A DNA stretch of 64,000 nucleotides from Endotrypanum monterogeii (lineage: Eukaryota > Euglenozoa > Kinetoplastea > Trypanosomatida > Trypanosomatidae), in the NCBI GenBank assembly GCA_000333855.2, contig KV784177.1, forward strand, positions 1 through 64,000. Direction: 5' to 3'. The translations under genes and the position numbers were made by a program. Of this stretch, positions 50,084 through 61,390 are shown in pieces; positions within the stretch are counted from its first letter, which is position 1; each line of letters begins with the position of its first letter. The notes under the pieces were generated by a model. That model had not been told where the DNA came from and ran no database searches. It saw only the letters and a list, made by a program, of their open reading frames with translations.

Positions 50084-51827
50084 CCCTCATACCCTCCGCA
50101 GTCCGAAACAAAAACAATGCAATTTTTTTTTTTTTGAGGGGGAGGAGCATGTCCGTCTTTACCGGTGATTAGAGCACCTAAACAAGGAAAAATGGGAAAA
50201 AAAACGCCACCATTTTTTTTTTACCGAAACCCTCCAAACCAAAATACTGAAGGCAATGGCGAGAAGGGAGCGGTGGAGAAGCAAGGAGGGAGCATGGAGG
50301 TGGTCACTGAAAGGGTTTCTAGGGGAAGTTTGATAATGCGTAATGTTCTGCTCAATGTCAGCGATTGAGCGGAGGGGGAAGGTGCATGAGGCAAATAGTT
50401 TCAAAACGAAGAAAGCAGTCGACCACAAAGGAAGCGAAAAAAGAGAGAAGGTCGAGAGAGGATCAGTCCTCTAGCCCGCAACAAACATTTCCTTCCTCTG
50501 CCAACCCGCATACACACTAGTGGCTATTCTGTATTTGTTCGACCTGCCCAATATACACATCTTATTTTCTCTTTTTTTCCCCGACTCAATACCCGCAAAA
50601 AAAAAAAAATGAGCTCCAATGAGCGTACAGGGAACGGTAGCACTTGCGCTCCTTTTGCTCAGTATGATGCAGTGTCGTCAACAAGTATTCCATTCCACCC
50701 TTGGCAGTTCACATGCATGCGGAGGGATTCGTAGCCGTTTGCATCTTAACGGAAGGCAAGACGCTCAAGACCCGGACACCGATGCGATAAGCTACAAAAA
50801 AGCGACGGCAACAGCGCCCATCGAGCAGAAATGCCATGCCGTTGAGATAAGCTTCGCCCTACCCCTCCTGAAAAAAAAAAAAATTGACGTGACAAACACC
50901 AACAAAAATACCAACACAGAGTAAGCGAAAAAAAAAAAGAGACGTAAAGACAGAGACACCCATCCGCACGTCGAGAAAACAGAAACTGCACGTGAATGTG
51001 CTGATGAGCTACAGGCGGGGGGAAAAACGTCCAGAAGAAGAACGGTCTCAACGACAACACCTCGGCAGTCTGTACGATGGACGACCTCAAAAGGGCAAGA
51101 GCAGGAAGGCTTCCGTTGTTAAGACAGCCTCCAAAACACATGAAGTGAAGGCGGAGTAATAATCAAAGGGTGAGAAAAAAAAAATGGGGGAAGCGCGTCC
51201 GATGTGAGGATTCAAATATTAGATTTAACCCGCACAAACAAACAAACAAACAAACAAACAAAAAAGGTGGTCAACATGAAGCCCGAGTGAAAGGGTACAC
51301 ATGTGCTTCATTGAGATGCTTGCTTCCGTGATACATTATAGGAGAAAAAATGAAAACAATATTGGAAAACACACACGGTCACGTGAATAGGATGAGTGAT
51401 GGTGCGGTGGAAAAATGAGAAGAATAATAAAATAAAAAACACAAACAGTGGAGAAGCCAACATACAGACAAATATCATCTCAAGGCGGTCCTGCCTGCAA
51501 ACAGCACGCCCATTGGTGCTAACTGCGACAGCAGAGAACCCCTTCCCCTTTCTGTGTAAAAATAGATCACACTGAGGCGAGAGAGGGAGAGAAGAAAAAA
51601 AAAGGGGGGGGGAGGTGCTTGAGTCCTCCATGACACAATGCAGTGCTTGACTCGAGATGGTGGTGGCGGTGGTTCCCTCGAAAAGGATACTCATATATAT
51701 CCTCGAAGGAGACTATTTTTTTTTTTCGCTTTTTTCTCATACACTTCATATCAAGCAAACGCGTCGAGTTTTGTCCCCTCCCTTGATATTCAAGAAAGAA
51801 GCTGTCAGCACGGGTACACGCACGTAT

Positions 51828-52118
51828 TTACATATGGGAGTAGTTAGAGATCCAGTGCATCTGCAGTCGCATTCCGTTACGGATGATCACGAGGGCAGGC
51901 AAGGTGTCTTTGCCCACACTTGACAAACTCGCCGAGACGAGTGGTCGCCTACCCGTCTCGGCGCCTTCGTAACCTGTAGCTGGCAAGTGAACTGTGCTGA
52001 GTCTCCACCACCCCTGCGTTCTGCAGTTCTCCTCGGATGGGGAGGGGAAAAAGCAGAGGGGCAAGGTGCAGCTACCGCGCACACAAGTTTCCACGTCACC
52101 TACTCGGCGACTATTCAT
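51828..52118 (-). CDS. Candidate small ORF, 96 residues
   Basis: An ATG-started minus-strand frame in an island of normal-complexity sequence inside the gene-poor stretch. Third codon positions are fairly G/C-rich and the amino-acid mix looks ordinary (MNSRRVGDVETCVRGSC at the start). It spans the GC hairpin 51929-51962. No family, signal peptide or membrane helix is recognised. It may well be chance; it is listed because so few other candidates exist here. Confidence 0.2.
   Translation of the reverse strand: MNSRRVGDVETCVRGSCTLPLCFFPSPSEENCRTQGWWRLSTVHLPATGYEGAETGRRPLVSASLSSVGKDTLPALVIIRNGMRLQMHWISNYSHM
51929..51962. repeat. Perfect 10-bp GC-rich stem-loop
   Basis: CGCCGAGACG at 51929-51938 is the exact reverse complement of CGTCTCGGCG at 51953-51962, leaving a 14-nt loop. 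It stands out in a region otherwise made of A/G-rich simple sequence. Confidence 0.8.
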
Positions 52119-52759
52119 TCCTCTCAGGCATACCTGCTGCGTAACCTACATCTGGCCACTGAAACCCCGCTAAAAATATGTTTCGTTCGACCACTGGGAG
52201 TTGTAGAGGGGAGGAGGGGAGGGGCTGCGTGTGCCAGGAGGAGGTTAGACGGTCTGTCCGCCTTGCGCCCGAGTCCCTCCGGATCAGCTGTTCACACGAG
52301 TGGCTAATCGATGCTGTAGGGTGTCTAACTTCTCGTCTCCCCCCTCCTTGAAGCCTTGACAAGAGCAAAGATATGGCCCGATGTACACGCACAAGCTCCA
52401 TAAAACTAGAGCTGACAATCAAGATTCTGTGGCGCCTGGGCTTGGGGCAGGGAGAGAGAAAAGAAGACAAAGGCACGGAGGGAGATAAGGGGAAGACTTG
52501 GCGGAGCGGTGCGGTTATGAAAACACGACTGCCAGCTTCACGGTGTAGACGGGAAACGAGGCAGAGGATTAGTGGAAAAGCACTGTTCGCGTTTTAGGTG
52601 AAAAAAAACGAAAGAAGTGATGCTCTCCGCCTGCGAAGTGATCCTCATACACATGAGTGGGTGCGAGAAGCAGATAAAAAAAAAAATGGATCTAGGGGGG
52701 AGAGAGTGAGGGGACTCACACACAAAAAGGGTAAACAAACAAACACGAACACACAGACG

Positions 52760-52794
<35 letters not shown>

Positions 52795-55700
52795 AGAGGG
52801 GAAAAGAGAGAGGGATTACGGACCAAGAGGGTGTGACTATTATGAGGACGTAGGGGAAAAAAAAAACACAATTTAAAAATCTAACCAATGGAAACAAAAA
52901 GGACTAGGGGGGAAACACGCTCTGTGATACGAAATATGAAGAAAAAAAAATCAAAACTACACCAAAAATTAAAGATGACAGAGATAAGAAAAAAAACTAG
53001 TATATCTATATATGAGAGTGTGTGTGCTTGCTATGGTAACTCTACAATGAGAGTAGGAGGGGGGGGGCGGGACAAGAAACCTGTAGACACGTGCACACAG
53101 ACACTAAAAAAAAACAAAACACACATACACACACATGTATATATATATATATATATATATATCAGGTCCTGAGGGTATACGCTCACGAGGGTGAACCAGG
53201 TTATGCCTCCTCTTCCACCTGAAATCCTAACCGTTTTTTTTTCTTCATCCTCGGTGTAAGACGCCCATGAGGGTAGCTAGACTGCTTCAAGTCATACAAC
53301 GTTAACATACAACCAGTCACTTGCTTAGAGAATTAGACGCGGGAAACAAAAAATGAGAAGATACAGAGGAGAAAGTTAAAGGTGATAGATCACATCGCCA
53401 ACAAAGGTCACCCACCTGTGAGGCGGACGTGAGATGAGCAGGCGAGCGAAAAGTGGCTAAAAAGATGGGATGTTTACAGGGAGGGGGAAAGCGGTAGCCT
53501 TCCGACAGCAAAAAAAAATCGAAAAAAAAAGCGTTCGTGCAGGATGGAGGCGAGGGGGGAAAGGATACAACAACAAAATAAATCACTGGTGAGAAAAAAG
53601 GTAGCACAACAAAGAGAGAGGATGGGGCAACAGCGACATCAACAACAGCAAAGAAAAAAAAAACGATCAAAATCGCCGACAAAAACGGGGTAAAAAAATC
53701 TGAGGGTACACAAGTGAGTGGGCGGATAGGAGAAGGGGGAGCAGCCAAATGAACATACTACGAGAAAAGGAAAGGAGGACACGGAGTAAGGAAGTGAGAC
53801 GGAAGAATGAGGGGGTCAGGAGGGAGAGGGGAGGGAGAAAAATCAGTGGAAGTGATGAGGGAGGGAAAAAAAAACAAATATGAGACACAAAGGCAACACC
53901 AAAAAAATAAATCACACACACACACACACACACAATTAAGCACACACAGAAAAAAATTAATAGAAAAGGGTATAGAAGGAGAGAAAAAGGAAACTGGAGA
54001 AAAAAAGAAAAAAGTGTTTTTTTTTTTTGGGGGGGGGGGGGGGACTGGAGAAACAGAGATGGAAAGGGGAGCTCACAGATCGCACGTAAATACGTATACC
54101 CCAATGGAGCCGATGGATAGGAGAAAAAAACCGTGGGGAAAATAAGAAGGCACTTGTTGAAGAAAACGGAAATTCAACGATTCGGTTATCACATACCCCC
54201 TCCCCCACACCCTCCTCTGCTTGCGCTTTTCTTGTACCTTTTCACTTTGCTATAGTCTCCGTCTATGACACTCGAAGAAGTTCTCGGACGGCACCTTCAA
54301 ACTTTTTTGAGGAGGTCAAGGCAACGGTGCACACCGGCGTCGCGAAGAGGACGGCGAGGATAGTTGGGACGCCAATTTTACTTGCATACATTCAACGATT
54401 CCTCTTGGAGATTGATTTGCCTTTGCCCAGTGTGTCTCCCGGCGATACATTTCTCTACAAGGTGTACTCCTATCACCCCCACTTCGTGTCCCCACATACA
54501 GTACCATGTATATAGGAACATAAGTAAGTGGTGTCCTGCCGATACACTCGACGAGCATTGTCGTATGAAAGTGCGGGGATGAGACGATAGGGAGTGTGGG
54601 GACGACATAGCACACAGCCCTGAAGGGAGCAGAAGGGAGCAAAAAAAAAAAAAAACCTAGTGCTCTCTCTTTTTGACGACTCCTCTTAGCTCAGAAAGAA
54701 AAAGATGAGAGAAGAGGTACGCATCCCGTCAGTCAGTCCGTTTGTCCATCAGTCTGAGACATACAGACAGAGATTTGGAACAGACTATGAATTGGAGACG
54801 AATGCAGTGCACGTCCACAAGAGAAAATCTCAGACGAGGAACGTCTGGTGGTAATATGTTTTTTTATTGCGTGTATGTGTGTGTGGGGGGTGGGAGGGGG
54901 GGGCAAGAACAACAACTAAATAAAAAAACATGGACGCCGGTGTCTACAATCAGGTAGACAACATCTGGGACGCAACCGACTGAACGGTGGGGGGAAGGTG
55001 GTGGTGGTGGGAGGGGGGACAAATAACAACATAATCGACAACGGATTTGAGCATCAAGCAGGAAGAGTGGGGAGTGGTGGGGGTGTTGGTGGCCCAGTGC
55101 GAGTCTTGGCCCACACCTCCAGTCTGAAAATTAAAATATGAAAGCAAAAGCGTAAAGATGAGAGGAGGGAAAAGACACGCGCCTAATCGCACACAAATGT
55201 CACTCCTTGCAGAAAAAAGGGAAAGAAGAGGAGTATATATATATATATATATATATATATTGTGGTGACAGAAGAGCGGAGGAGATGGCGATAGATCCCC
55301 AACGCACGTAGTGGACATACGCAACATACGCAAACACACAAAGAGAGAGACAGGGATACAGATATCCTTATTCCACGACAGACGCTAAAGAGTGTGTGAA
55401 GGACAAACACACGCACACACACACATATTAGGAATACCCCTGGCCAGATAAAATGATTACATCACTTAACAACAACAACAAAAAGGGGAAACCAAACAAG
55501 AAAAAAAAACAAATAAACGCACAAAAAAAGATATCGAGGGGGGGGCACAGAAAATGATTCAAGTTAACCCGTTTAATGTGAAGAGGCCCCAGCCTTTAGA
55601 AAATGGAGCAAATGATGCACTCCAACGCATGGCAGGGGAAAGGTGATATACCCGAATAGGCGCCGGAGAGGGAAGGCTTTAGCGGAGGTGAAGTACCTCT

Positions 55701-56106
55701 TCGCGCACGATAGCAACAAGAAATAGTGATGGCACGAGGAAAAGAAGAAGATTGATTCAAACAGCGTGTCAGTCCCAGAAACCGAGAACGTCCAGTTGAG
55801 CGAAGAAAAATAATATCCTCTTGTCCCAAAAACAACATTTTTTTTACCGTGAATTAGGTTCGGGGGGAGGGGGGATGAAGAGGAATATTAAAACGTTGAA
55901 TTCTCCTTTGAATGGTGGGGCGGCGGTGTGTGTTTGTGTCTGTGTGTGTAGAGGGAAGGTTGGCACACTTCACTATTCGTTTTCTTTATTTTTCCACAAT
56001 ACTCTGGGCATTTTGAGTGCAATTGAGACAACAAAACGATAAAGAAATAAAGAAAAACATAACCGGTGAAAACACATCAGGGAGGGGGAGGGACGTATAT
56101 AAATAT

Positions 56107-56499
56107 CTATAAATAAATAAATATAAATAAGATCAATATTGATGGAAGCAGACACTCACACATTCCACAAGAGGCTTCCTTCTCACGGGCACAACAATTC
56201 ACACACACGCACACGCAGATAATCAGAGATGAGGGCTGAAAGCGCGAGACGTTCTGCTGGATCGGCTTACGAGAGAGAAAGAAATGGTGAGAAAGAAGCG
56301 TACAGAACGAGATAAAAATGGCTTCATCATCCAGTCTCCTCCGAAACCGCTCCGACTCCCTGCAGACTTCACGAGTGTTCTTCAATAGAGACACAAGCAT
56401 CAACAACACACACAGTAATAGAAAAAAAAAGGAGACCTCACCCGTGTTGATTGCTATCCAGTGCAAAAGACCGTCTTGACGTAGAGACTCGAAACACAT
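56107..56499 (-). CDS. Candidate small membrane protein, 130 residues
   Basis: A minus-strand frame from the ATG complementary to 56497-56499. It begins MCFESLRQDGLLHWIAINTG, has one hydrophobic segment (VSFFFLLLCVLLMLVSLL, about residues 24-41) and a charged segment after it (REVCRESERFRRRLDDEAIF) with good codon bias. Toward its end it degenerates into simple-sequence residues. A real single-pass protein is possible; chance is about as likely. Confidence 0.22.
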   Translation of the reverse strand: MCFESLRQDGLLHWIAINTGEVSFFFLLLCVLLMLVSLLKNTREVCRESERFRRRLDDEAIFISFCTLLSHHFFLSRKPIQQNVSRFQPSSLIICVCVCVNCCAREKEASCGMCECLLPSILILFIFIYL

Positions 56500-59338
56500 T
56501 CGTTCTGCTCTTCGTGGAGTGTGCCCGTAATCAGACAAGTGTGGTGAAGTGCTTCTTAGAAGCCCCTTAGCTGCGTTATCGAGTGGTACAGACAACAGAG
56601 GGTGGCCAGGACCCACAGCAGAGGAGTTCGCCAAGAATCCCCCCCTCCCCCCCCCCTCTGATCACCGTTTCCTGCAGTTCTGTTCTCCTGGAGAAAAGCA
56701 GAGAGAGACTGTGCAGGTGCTGTGCACATAAACCCACAGGACTTCGAAGTACCACCGCCTGTGTAGTACACTGTTAACAAACTCTTTTTAGGGAAAGAGA
56801 GTCATGTGCACATCACACGGAATGACTTTTTCAATCTTGCGCAGTGAACACGCACTTTGAGGGCAGTACACCGCTGAGTTACAGGGAAAAAAACTCTCAG
56901 ACTCGCATTCTCGAAGAAGCATCGGCCGCATCTTCGTGGTTGACGGAGTACCTGTGGGCGGTCGACACAGTTTTCGAGCCTCGCGTGAACGTGTGTGATG
57001 ACGTGTTTGGTGTGTCAGTCAGCAATTCTTAAGCTCCGGCATGATTGAAACCCCATCTGATCCCTGAATTTTTTTTTTTTGCAGAACAAAACGTACAGTA
57101 TTGAGCTGTGGAACGAGGAAAATATTTCATCAGCACACCAGGAAAAAGAGAAATATGCTGATCCGGTACACAGGGCCCCATTCCCAGAGATTCCTTCGAA
57201 CGGCGTGTATATGCTGAAGGCCAGAGCACCGCATGATCGCCTTGATTTAGGGAGAAAATCGCTTTTGGGGAATTGGCGATTACTTCAGTTTAATAGTACC
57301 CCACAGTTTTTCCTCTGCATAAAGTTCGAAGAAAAAATTTTTTCTCGGTATCTGTAACGAGTACATTGTGTCTAGGGACTCGAGTGACAACTTCGGCTTC
57401 TCCCCTTGTGTCTATCCTCCTGTAGCTGTTGCACTGGTGTCGAGCTCAACGCGGCATACAGAAACCAACGTGTCTTTACCTCATCGCCACTGCACACGCA
57501 ACACCTTCAATACACACACGCTCTCACACACACACACTTCGCCAAATGAGTGTCTATTGGCCTCGGCCATCGCTAGGAGCATAGATTTATATTATTCGTC
57601 GATGCACTCCTTTAGCTCTGCGACGCAGCTGCACCCCAGCGCCAGGACAACATATGATGGCGATGTCGTGATCCGTCATCACATGACCAATCCATTGCGT
57701 CGGTGACACTAGATCCTGCTGAGCAGCTAACACGGAGTCAGCCAGTGATAAAAAAGAACTCGACACGCTTGCTCTGCCCCACTGGCTACACCAAGTCAGA
57801 ATCGAATGAACCAACATAAGGGATTAAAAAAAAAAAACACGGAACACGGTGTATCGGGTGAGAGAAGCCGCAGCAGCCGCCAAGAGTATCCTGCAATCAC
57901 CTAGTAAAGTACGTCCGACAAATCGTACGGTGATACCTTCGCCTTTGTCATTCACAAAAAAATAAAATGGTGGAATAGGGGGAAGGGGTCTGTGAGAACT
58001 GCTGTCGTTTGCACTCTGACAGCGAGCATGTGTGTACCCACCGCCGTCTCCCCCTCCCTCTCCCACACACAAACACTTGCGGATTCTCTGCCGGCATGCT
58101 GATGTCCTGGAACACGCGGTGACTTTCAGAACTGGCGGGAGATAGCAACCCCCCCCCCGACTACTCAGTCCATGCGCGGCTGCGTTGCATATCAGGAGTA
58201 CATGTCCCGTTATCGCGCTCAGCTGCACCGCACCTCACGCAAATCTGATGATATACACATTGGACCGTCTTTAAATTGCTTTTGTTCCTGGGGAAAGGGG
58301 ATGAGGTCTTGTGCTCCGGTGGAGTCCCCCCGCAGGGACCGCAACCCCCACCGGCACACCGCAAACACAGAGCTCTCCAGCGACACCCAAGGTCCGCCGC
58401 GACTCCCCAGGAAATGGGTAGTTGGCTGCCGCTCCCCCCCCTCCCCACCCACCACCACACACACACACACACAGGAGCATCGGAGGTAGCTTCACTACTT
58501 CTTCATCGATCATCGAATCTGATGACGAGGTGATGAGCAAGTGCGAGAATATAAAGGTCAAACATAAAAAGAAAAAATTAAAAAATTAAAGCGAATAAAA
58601 ACGCGTGAGAAAAAAAAATGACTGCCTGGAGGAGACACTAATAAAATCCAGCGAATTTACACAACACAACTGATGAGAAGATGGGGAGGGGGAAGAAACA
58701 GCAGTGCACACGACAGTGCAGCTTCTCAGGTCAGCGTCTTTGAAACACCCACCCCATATTGCGCCAAGACGCAACTCTGTCAAACCAACCAATACACCTT
58801 TATACCTACATGCGGGTGCACGCAATTCTACCACAATATATATAAAAAAAAAAACATGTTGTTGGCGAAAAAGGAGAGAAAATATCATCCCATTCTTTGA
58901 TGTCTGTATTAAAAAAATATATAAAAAATGGTTAGCTCTTGATCACCCGCCCGGTTTTTCTCCCGGTTACGGAGGCGTTTCGTTTCTTTTTTTTTTTCAT
59001 TTTTTTTTACTCGGTCAGCACCTCTTTTTTTTTTTTTTTCAGTTTCTCATTGAGATGTAAAACGCTGCAGGAAATGTACTGAGCCGCTCCCACTACAGAA
59101 CATGAGAGGATGTTTCCCAAGTATTCCGTTGTGCACACAACAGCATCACCCTTGCCTCGGCCTCAATGGGGGGTAGTGGCAGGGGGGGGGTTGATTAGGA
59201 AGAGCTGCAAGCGTCGCTGCGCCATTTCATGGAGCTTCCTCTGTACGATACTGCCTTCTTAAATATATTTAGAGACAAAAGCAGGTTCTGAAAATGAAAA
59301 AAAAATGTTTGCTTACTTCTCCCCTTCGCCGCCCGTAG

Positions 59339-61390
59339 CTAGTATGTCATGCGGCGGCGCATGATGCACAGTGACTGATGCAACTTCTCTTCACTACGGA
59401 GCACGGCTGACTCACAATAAGGGCACTGCAGAAACCCGAAATGATCGCGCAGCTGCAAAACAGTAAATTTCGCTCGATACGCCACCATCGGATAGCAGGA
59501 TGTGAGTTGTTTCATAGATTGGGGCATGTCAGCGCCTTCCTTGTCCTCCTTTTTGGGGTTCGAGCCATGACCGGTCGTCATCAAGTGCTCTACAAGATTT
59601 CCATAGTTTAGAAAGACTTCATAGCAGTCCAAGTGATCGGCAGGGCACTGATACGCCATGACGACTCGATCACCGGTGAACAGGTCTGGTGGTGGATCGA
59701 GGGATCCCTGGTAACACTCAGCGTTCACGTCGACAAGCACCTCCAGACTCCTTGGGGATGTGGGGAATCCAATGATGTCACCACAACGTCGGAGGTGATC
59801 GAGGTGATCGTTCAGTGTAATCGTGCGAACCGATGGCGGTATGGATGTGGCTGCACCACCGTAGACAGACTGCTGCGGTGAGGGCCGTGACACGCCGCTC
59901 GTATCATGTGGCGTCGGGTGGTTAACCAGCTGCGGGAGGTCACACCTGCACTTACAGCAGTATGTCTTGCAATGCCCGGTCTCATCGATGTGGTGCACCA
60001 TCCGCTCCCAGCTGGAGAAGAGGAAGAGACACTCGTGGCACTGATACAGGACGACATAGGATGCCTTTCGTGCATCGGTAGTTGCCACGCCGGTCGGAAA
60101 AGGGGGCTGTCGAAGCGGAGGTGTCCGTAAACTGGCGATGTCGCCGGATATCGCATAAGACGCGTCCATCAGCGGAACATCATCGTCCGTGATGGGTGGC
60201 AGCAGAGGACGCCACTGCAAAAAAGAAGCCCCAGAGAAACCCAAGACATCAATCATCGGCGGAGCAACCGCCGCATTCTCAGCACCACTTGCACCAGCTC
60301 CACCGTCGTCATCCCGGCTCTTTGACATGAAAGAATCACACCTCGGTGATTGGGTTGGCAGTGGTCGCATACTGCTGCTCACTAGCGACGAGGCTGGGGA
60401 TTCGGTGAGCAAGTGGCTACTACCTATCATCGGCGCAGTCGGCGGACAACCATGCCGGAGGTGTAGCATCATCTCCAGCAGAGTACCGCGCGTTTCACAG
60501 TGTCGGCACACAGCCTCGTTTTGTATGCACGTAGCATGATGTACTCGTCGCAGGTGCTCGGCGAGGTGCAGCGGATGAAGAAAGGAAATACCGCAGACGC
60601 ACTTGTACTGAAGTGTTGAGAGTCCGGTGTAGGAGGTATTGTATGTATAGGCGCTGCACGGTGCCTGGACTTCACACAAGTAGTCTCGACGGGTGTAGAA
60701 GACGCCGTAAAAACCACAGTGGCCTGTGCTTTCTTCGTGCTTTATCGGTCGCTGAGGACCGAAGCAGCGAAGACGCATAAGGCACTGAACACAGAGTGGA
60801 AGTGTGTGACCACTCTTGTCCATATGCTTTGTTGCCTTCGTCCAGGTGCCGCAGAGGTTCAAGCACTCCATGCAACGAAACGGGGTTCGAGTGCCACCCG
60901 TGTCGTCAGAACCACCTGTAAGCAGTGCGGTACTGGTGCTACCGGTTTGTAGACTGCTTGTAGAGTCGCTGGGGAGATTATAGTCCTGAGGTAAGCCTGG
61001 CAGCTCGAAGTCGGCTTTTTCATACGAGCGAAAATTGGGTAGACCGATACAGTGTGTGTGGACGATAGCGATGGAGGTCAGGGGACCCGTATCCGCACTA
61101 ACAGTAGGTGCAACAGTACTTGTAGAGGGTGACGAGTGTGGCGGCGAGGCGGTCACCGTCGTTGCCGACAGTTGCCGATCTCGATGGCGCTCAATCAGCT
61201 TCGTCAAACTCGCAAAAAATCCGCGCGGTACGATGAAGGTGTTGCAAATAGGGCACTTCACAGCTCCATGTCGTGTAACGTAAATATGGCGACTCATCTC
61301 GTTGCCGGTGTTGCACTTGAAGTCGCACTCGACACAGCCGAGTGGCCGGCGGGTCTGACCGCGTGCATTGTTGTCACCGTGCGGAATCAT
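59339..61390 (-). CDS. Multi-zinc-finger protein (U1/JAZ-type C2H2 array)
   Basis: A 683-residue minus-strand protein starting at the ATG complementary to 61388-61390. Three modules fit C-x2-C-x12-H-x5-H exactly: Cys19/Cys22/His35/His41, Cys173/Cys176/His189/His195 and Cys451/Cys454/His467/His473. A fourth is a variant C-x6-C-x12-H-x5-H (Cys582, Cys589, His602, His608). This spacing is that of U1-C, matrin and JAZ fingers, many of which bind double-stranded RNA. Each module is followed by a second CxxC motif. A classical finger (YKCVCGISF...HLRRVH, Cys264 to His284) lies in the centre. Linkers are Ser/Thr/Pro-rich and disordered. An RNA-binding role is inferred from the spacing; the orthologous function is unknown to me. 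Confidence 0.78.
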   Translation of the reverse strand: MIPHGDNNARGQTRRPLGCVECDFKCNTGNEMSRHIYVTRHGAVKCPICNTFIVPRGFFASLTKLIERHRDRQLSATTVTASPPHSSPSTSTVAPTVSADTGPLTSIAIVHTHCIGLPNFRSYEKADFELPGLPQDYNLPSDSTSSLQTGSTSTALLTGGSDDTGGTRTPFRCMECLNLCGTWTKATKHMDKSGHTLPLCVQCLMRLRCFGPQRPIKHEESTGHCGFYGVFYTRRDYLCEVQAPCSAYTYNTSYTGLSTLQYKCVCGISFLHPLHLAEHLRRVHHATCIQNEAVCRHCETRGTLLEMMLHLRHGCPPTAPMIGSSHLLTESPASSLVSSSMRPLPTQSPRCDSFMSKSRDDDGGAGASGAENAAVAPPMIDVLGFSGASFLQWRPLLPPITDDDVPLMDASYAISGDIASLRTPPLRQPPFPTGVATTDARKASYVVLYQCHECLFLFSSWERMVHHIDETGHCKTYCCKCRCDLPQLVNHPTPHDTSGVSRPSPQQSVYGGAATSIPPSVRTITLNDHLDHLRRCGDIIGFPTSPRSLEVLVDVNAECYQGSLDPPPDLFTGDRVVMAYQCPADHLDCYEVFLNYGNLVEHLMTTGHGSNPKKEDKEGADMPQSMKQLTSCYPMVAYRAKFTVLQLRDHFGFLQCPYCESAVLRSEEKLHQSLCIMRRRMTY

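Larger units (their letters stand above)
46716..59338 (-). other. 12.6 kb stretch without a convincing protein gene
   Basis: The interval between katanin and the zinc-finger gene is pyrimidine-rich on the minus strand throughout and full of microsatellites: (ATA)n near 47855-47880, (TA)n near 48541-48578, 48797-48823, 53139-53162 and 55232-55260, (CAAA)n near 51235-51263, (CA)n near 52761-52792. It contains SIDER-like copy C, a perfect GC hairpin at 51929-51962 and only short open frames. It should include the 3' UTR of the zinc-finger gene and the 5' region of katanin, but that does not explain its size. Unseen non-coding RNAs or small genes are possible. Confidence 0.55.

Noticed and set aside
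56844..57357. Plus-strand ORFs with protein-like appearance (56844-57032 and 57079-57357)
   Set aside because: They run against the transcription direction, start with GTG/TTG rather than ATG, have low third-position G/C and match nothing I recognise. A T-run followed by CAG in front of the second looks like an acceptor but is probably chance.
58280..58450. Possible degenerate further SIDER-like copy
   Set aside because: The GC-rich block does not align by eye with the core of the four clear copies.
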